Source of the DNA: an uncultured Gammaproteobacteria bacterium
GTDB lineage: Bacteria; Pseudomonadota; Gammaproteobacteria; Rariloculales; Rariloculaceae
Assembly: GCA_946887385.1 (NCBI GenBank)
Contig: CAMPKU010000246.1
Location: forward strand, 1-5,790
Length of the DNA: 5,790 nucleotides
Direction of reading: 5' to 3'
The stretch's first letter is position 1, and each line of letters starts with the position of its first letter. Below are positions 4,558 to 5,790 of the stretch, piece by piece. The notes beneath the pieces were generated by a model. It was not told the origin of the DNA. It saw only the letters and a list, made by a program, of their open reading frames with translations, and did not search any database. A program made the translations under genes and the position numbers.

Positions 4558-5790
4558 AGCGTGACGGCGCCGTCCGTATAGTCGAGGACGCTGCGATAGT
4601 CGTCGCCGTCCTCCACGAGCACGCCTAGGCCCACGAGCTGCGTCAGCATCAGGCCGGATTGAGCCTCGGCCATGTACTCGAGCTGATCGGGCGGCACGGA
4701 ACGGTCTGCGCCGAGCTGGCGGCGTGCCGCGAGCGTCGCGAGCGTGACGGCCAGTGCTTTCGATAGGCGCACCTCGGCCTGCGTGTTCACGAGCGAGAGC
4801 AGCGCCAGCGGGTTCTCGAGGCTCAGCGTGCCCGCGGCCGGCAAGCGGGCCGTGTTGGTCGTGATCTCGAGGCGCCCGTCGAACGGCTCGCCGTCGTAGC
4901 GGAAGCGCAGCGGATCGAGCGCCAGGCTCGGCCCGGCCTTCAGCACGCGCTCGAGGATCGGTCCGACCGACGCCACGATCGTCCTCGGATCCGCGCCCGC
5001 GGCCGCGGCATCGGTTGCCGCGGCGCTGTAGGCCTCCACGGCGGCGACGTCGACATTGTGCAGCCGAAGCTCTAGCGCGCCGGCTGTAACCTCGGTGTCC
5101 TGGGCGCGGATCGCATCCACGTTATAGTTCACGCGCATCTCGAGCAGCTCGGCGGCGGCATCGACGTCGACGTTGCTGCGTATGCTCAAGTTGGCGGCTT
5201 CGAACACCGGCAACGTGCCTTGCAGCGGGCCGCCGATCGAGACGCTCGCGATCGAGAGCGCCGACTCGCCTGGCATCACGTAACGCGAGCGCAGCACGTT
5301 GTCCGCGCTGACTCGCAGCTCGCGCATCGAGAACGTGCCCGTGGGCGAGGCGACGGCTACGGAGCCCACCTCTGCGTCGGCCGTGAGTCGGTTCGCTGCG
5401 AATGTGCCGGCCAGCATGGCCCCCGAGAAGCTGAGCAATGCCGCGTCGACCGGTAGCTCGAACGGCGGCGCGTCGGCATCGAAACGCAGCTTGCCGGAGT
5501 AGCTCGTGTGCCCGCGGAATTCGAACAGATACGGTACGCCGAGCGTCTGCTCGAGGCCGGCGATGTCGGGCGCTTCGGCGTCGGCGCGCGCCACCATCTT
5601 CGACCAACCGAGATGCACGCCGTCGAGCACCGCGATCGGCCCGTGCGCGAAATCGACGACGATCGGCAAGGTACCGAATGCGCCGAGCGGAGCGCCGGCG
5701 TTACCGCCGAGCGCGGCAAAGTCGTCCGGCACTAGTCCAAGCTCGATCCGCGCGCTGCTGCGGAACCAACCGCGGTCGAACGACGTGAGC
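4524..5790 (-). CDS. YdgA-type DUF945 family protein, 5' end beyond window
   Basis: At least 421 residues are visible, ending at the TAG 4526-4524. The frame is open to the right edge. A GTG at 5732 is not the true start, because the upstream codons continue the family pattern (LTSFDRGWFRSSARIELGL, the RGxFxSxA motif of DUF945). Other family-like stretches are FAHGPIAVLDGVHLGWSK, then FRGHTSYSGKLRFDA, and a C-terminal MLTQLVGLGVLVEDGDDYRS followed by DGAVTLNGNPLPF. DUF945 proteins such as E. coli YdgA (about 500 residues) are envelope proteins with an N-terminal membrane or signal segment and a large repetitive beta-rich region, now often grouped with AsmA/bridge-like lipid-transfer-type proteins; function is not settled. 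About 60-100 N-terminal residues including any signal are missing here. Some central segments are alanine-rich (VEAYSAAATDAAAAGADP). Confidence 0.85.
   Translation of the reverse strand, partial: LTSFDRGWFRSSARIELGLVPDDFAALGGNAGAPLGAFGTLPIVVDFAHGPIAVLDGVHLGWSKMVARADAEAPDIAGLEQTLGVPYLFEFRGHTSYSGKLRFDADAPPFELPVDAALLSFSGAMLAGTFAANRLTADAEVGSVAVASPTGTFSMRELRVSADNVLRSRYVMPGESALSIASVSIGGPLQGTLPVFEAANLSIRSNVDVDAAAELLEMRVNYNVDAIRAQDTEVTAGALELRLHNVDVAAVEAYSAAATDAAAAGADPRTIVASVGPILERVLKAGPSLALDPLRFRYDGEPFDGRLEITTNTARLPAAGTLSLENPLALLSLVNTQAEVRLSKALAVTLATLAARRQLGADRSVPPDQLEYMAEAQSGLMLTQLVGLGVLVEDGDDYRSVLDYTDGAVTLNGNPLPFGLP

Noticed and set aside
5730..5732. GTG as the start of the DUF945 gene
   Set aside because: The frame stays open upstream to the edge and those codons encode the RGWFRSSA family motif, so the start lies outside the window.
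1..5790. CRISPR arrays, tRNA or rRNA genes, insertion-sequence ends, phage or toxin-antitoxin genes
   Set aside because: I looked for repeated spacer-like units, cloverleaf-type stretches, terminal inverted repeats and transposase motifs, and saw none.

Overview
The window is a GC-rich, gene-dense stretch of bacterial chromosome. CTC/GAG-heavy codon use and several GTG starts fit a high-GC proteobacterium. A YdgA-type DUF945 protein and a DUF6491-like secreted protein point to a gammaproteobacterium, but the lineage is inferred from families only. No rRNA, tRNA, CRISPR array, insertion sequence or phage gene is visible. The window is ordinary-looking chromosome with some divergent genes, and I found no convincing new multi-gene system.

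Layout: from 3806 down to the left edge, four genes lie on the minus strand in one direction. They are a small two-helix membrane protein (3806-3087), a NahK-like APH-fold sugar kinase (3047-1998), glutamyl-tRNA reductase hemA (1892-540) and the first 181 codons of hydroxymethylbilane synthase hemC (543 to the edge). The hemA and hemC genes overlap by four bases (GTGA) and are surely co-transcribed. They supply the first committed step and a later step of C5-pathway tetrapyrrole (haem) synthesis. The kinase and membrane gene are 39 bp apart, and 105 bp separate the kinase from hemA. That gap carries a helically phased direct repeat and a 12-bp palindrome, so hemA-hemC may have its own promoter.

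The 167-bp divergent region 3807-3973 contains a CRP-like palindrome, a well-formed intrinsic terminator pointing rightwards with no gene in front of it, a possible promoter, and a strong ribosome binding site for a plus-strand gene (3974-4522). That gene encodes a secreted DUF6491-like protein with four cysteines and an unusual acidic tail. It runs convergently into a YdgA/DUF945-family gene (5790-4524, 5' end outside the window) with one base between the two stop codons and two inverted repeats at the junction.

The most notable points are the divergent HemA, with a GVSPMT sequence where the NADPH-binding GAGEM-type loop normally lies, the orphan terminator, and the CRP-like site.
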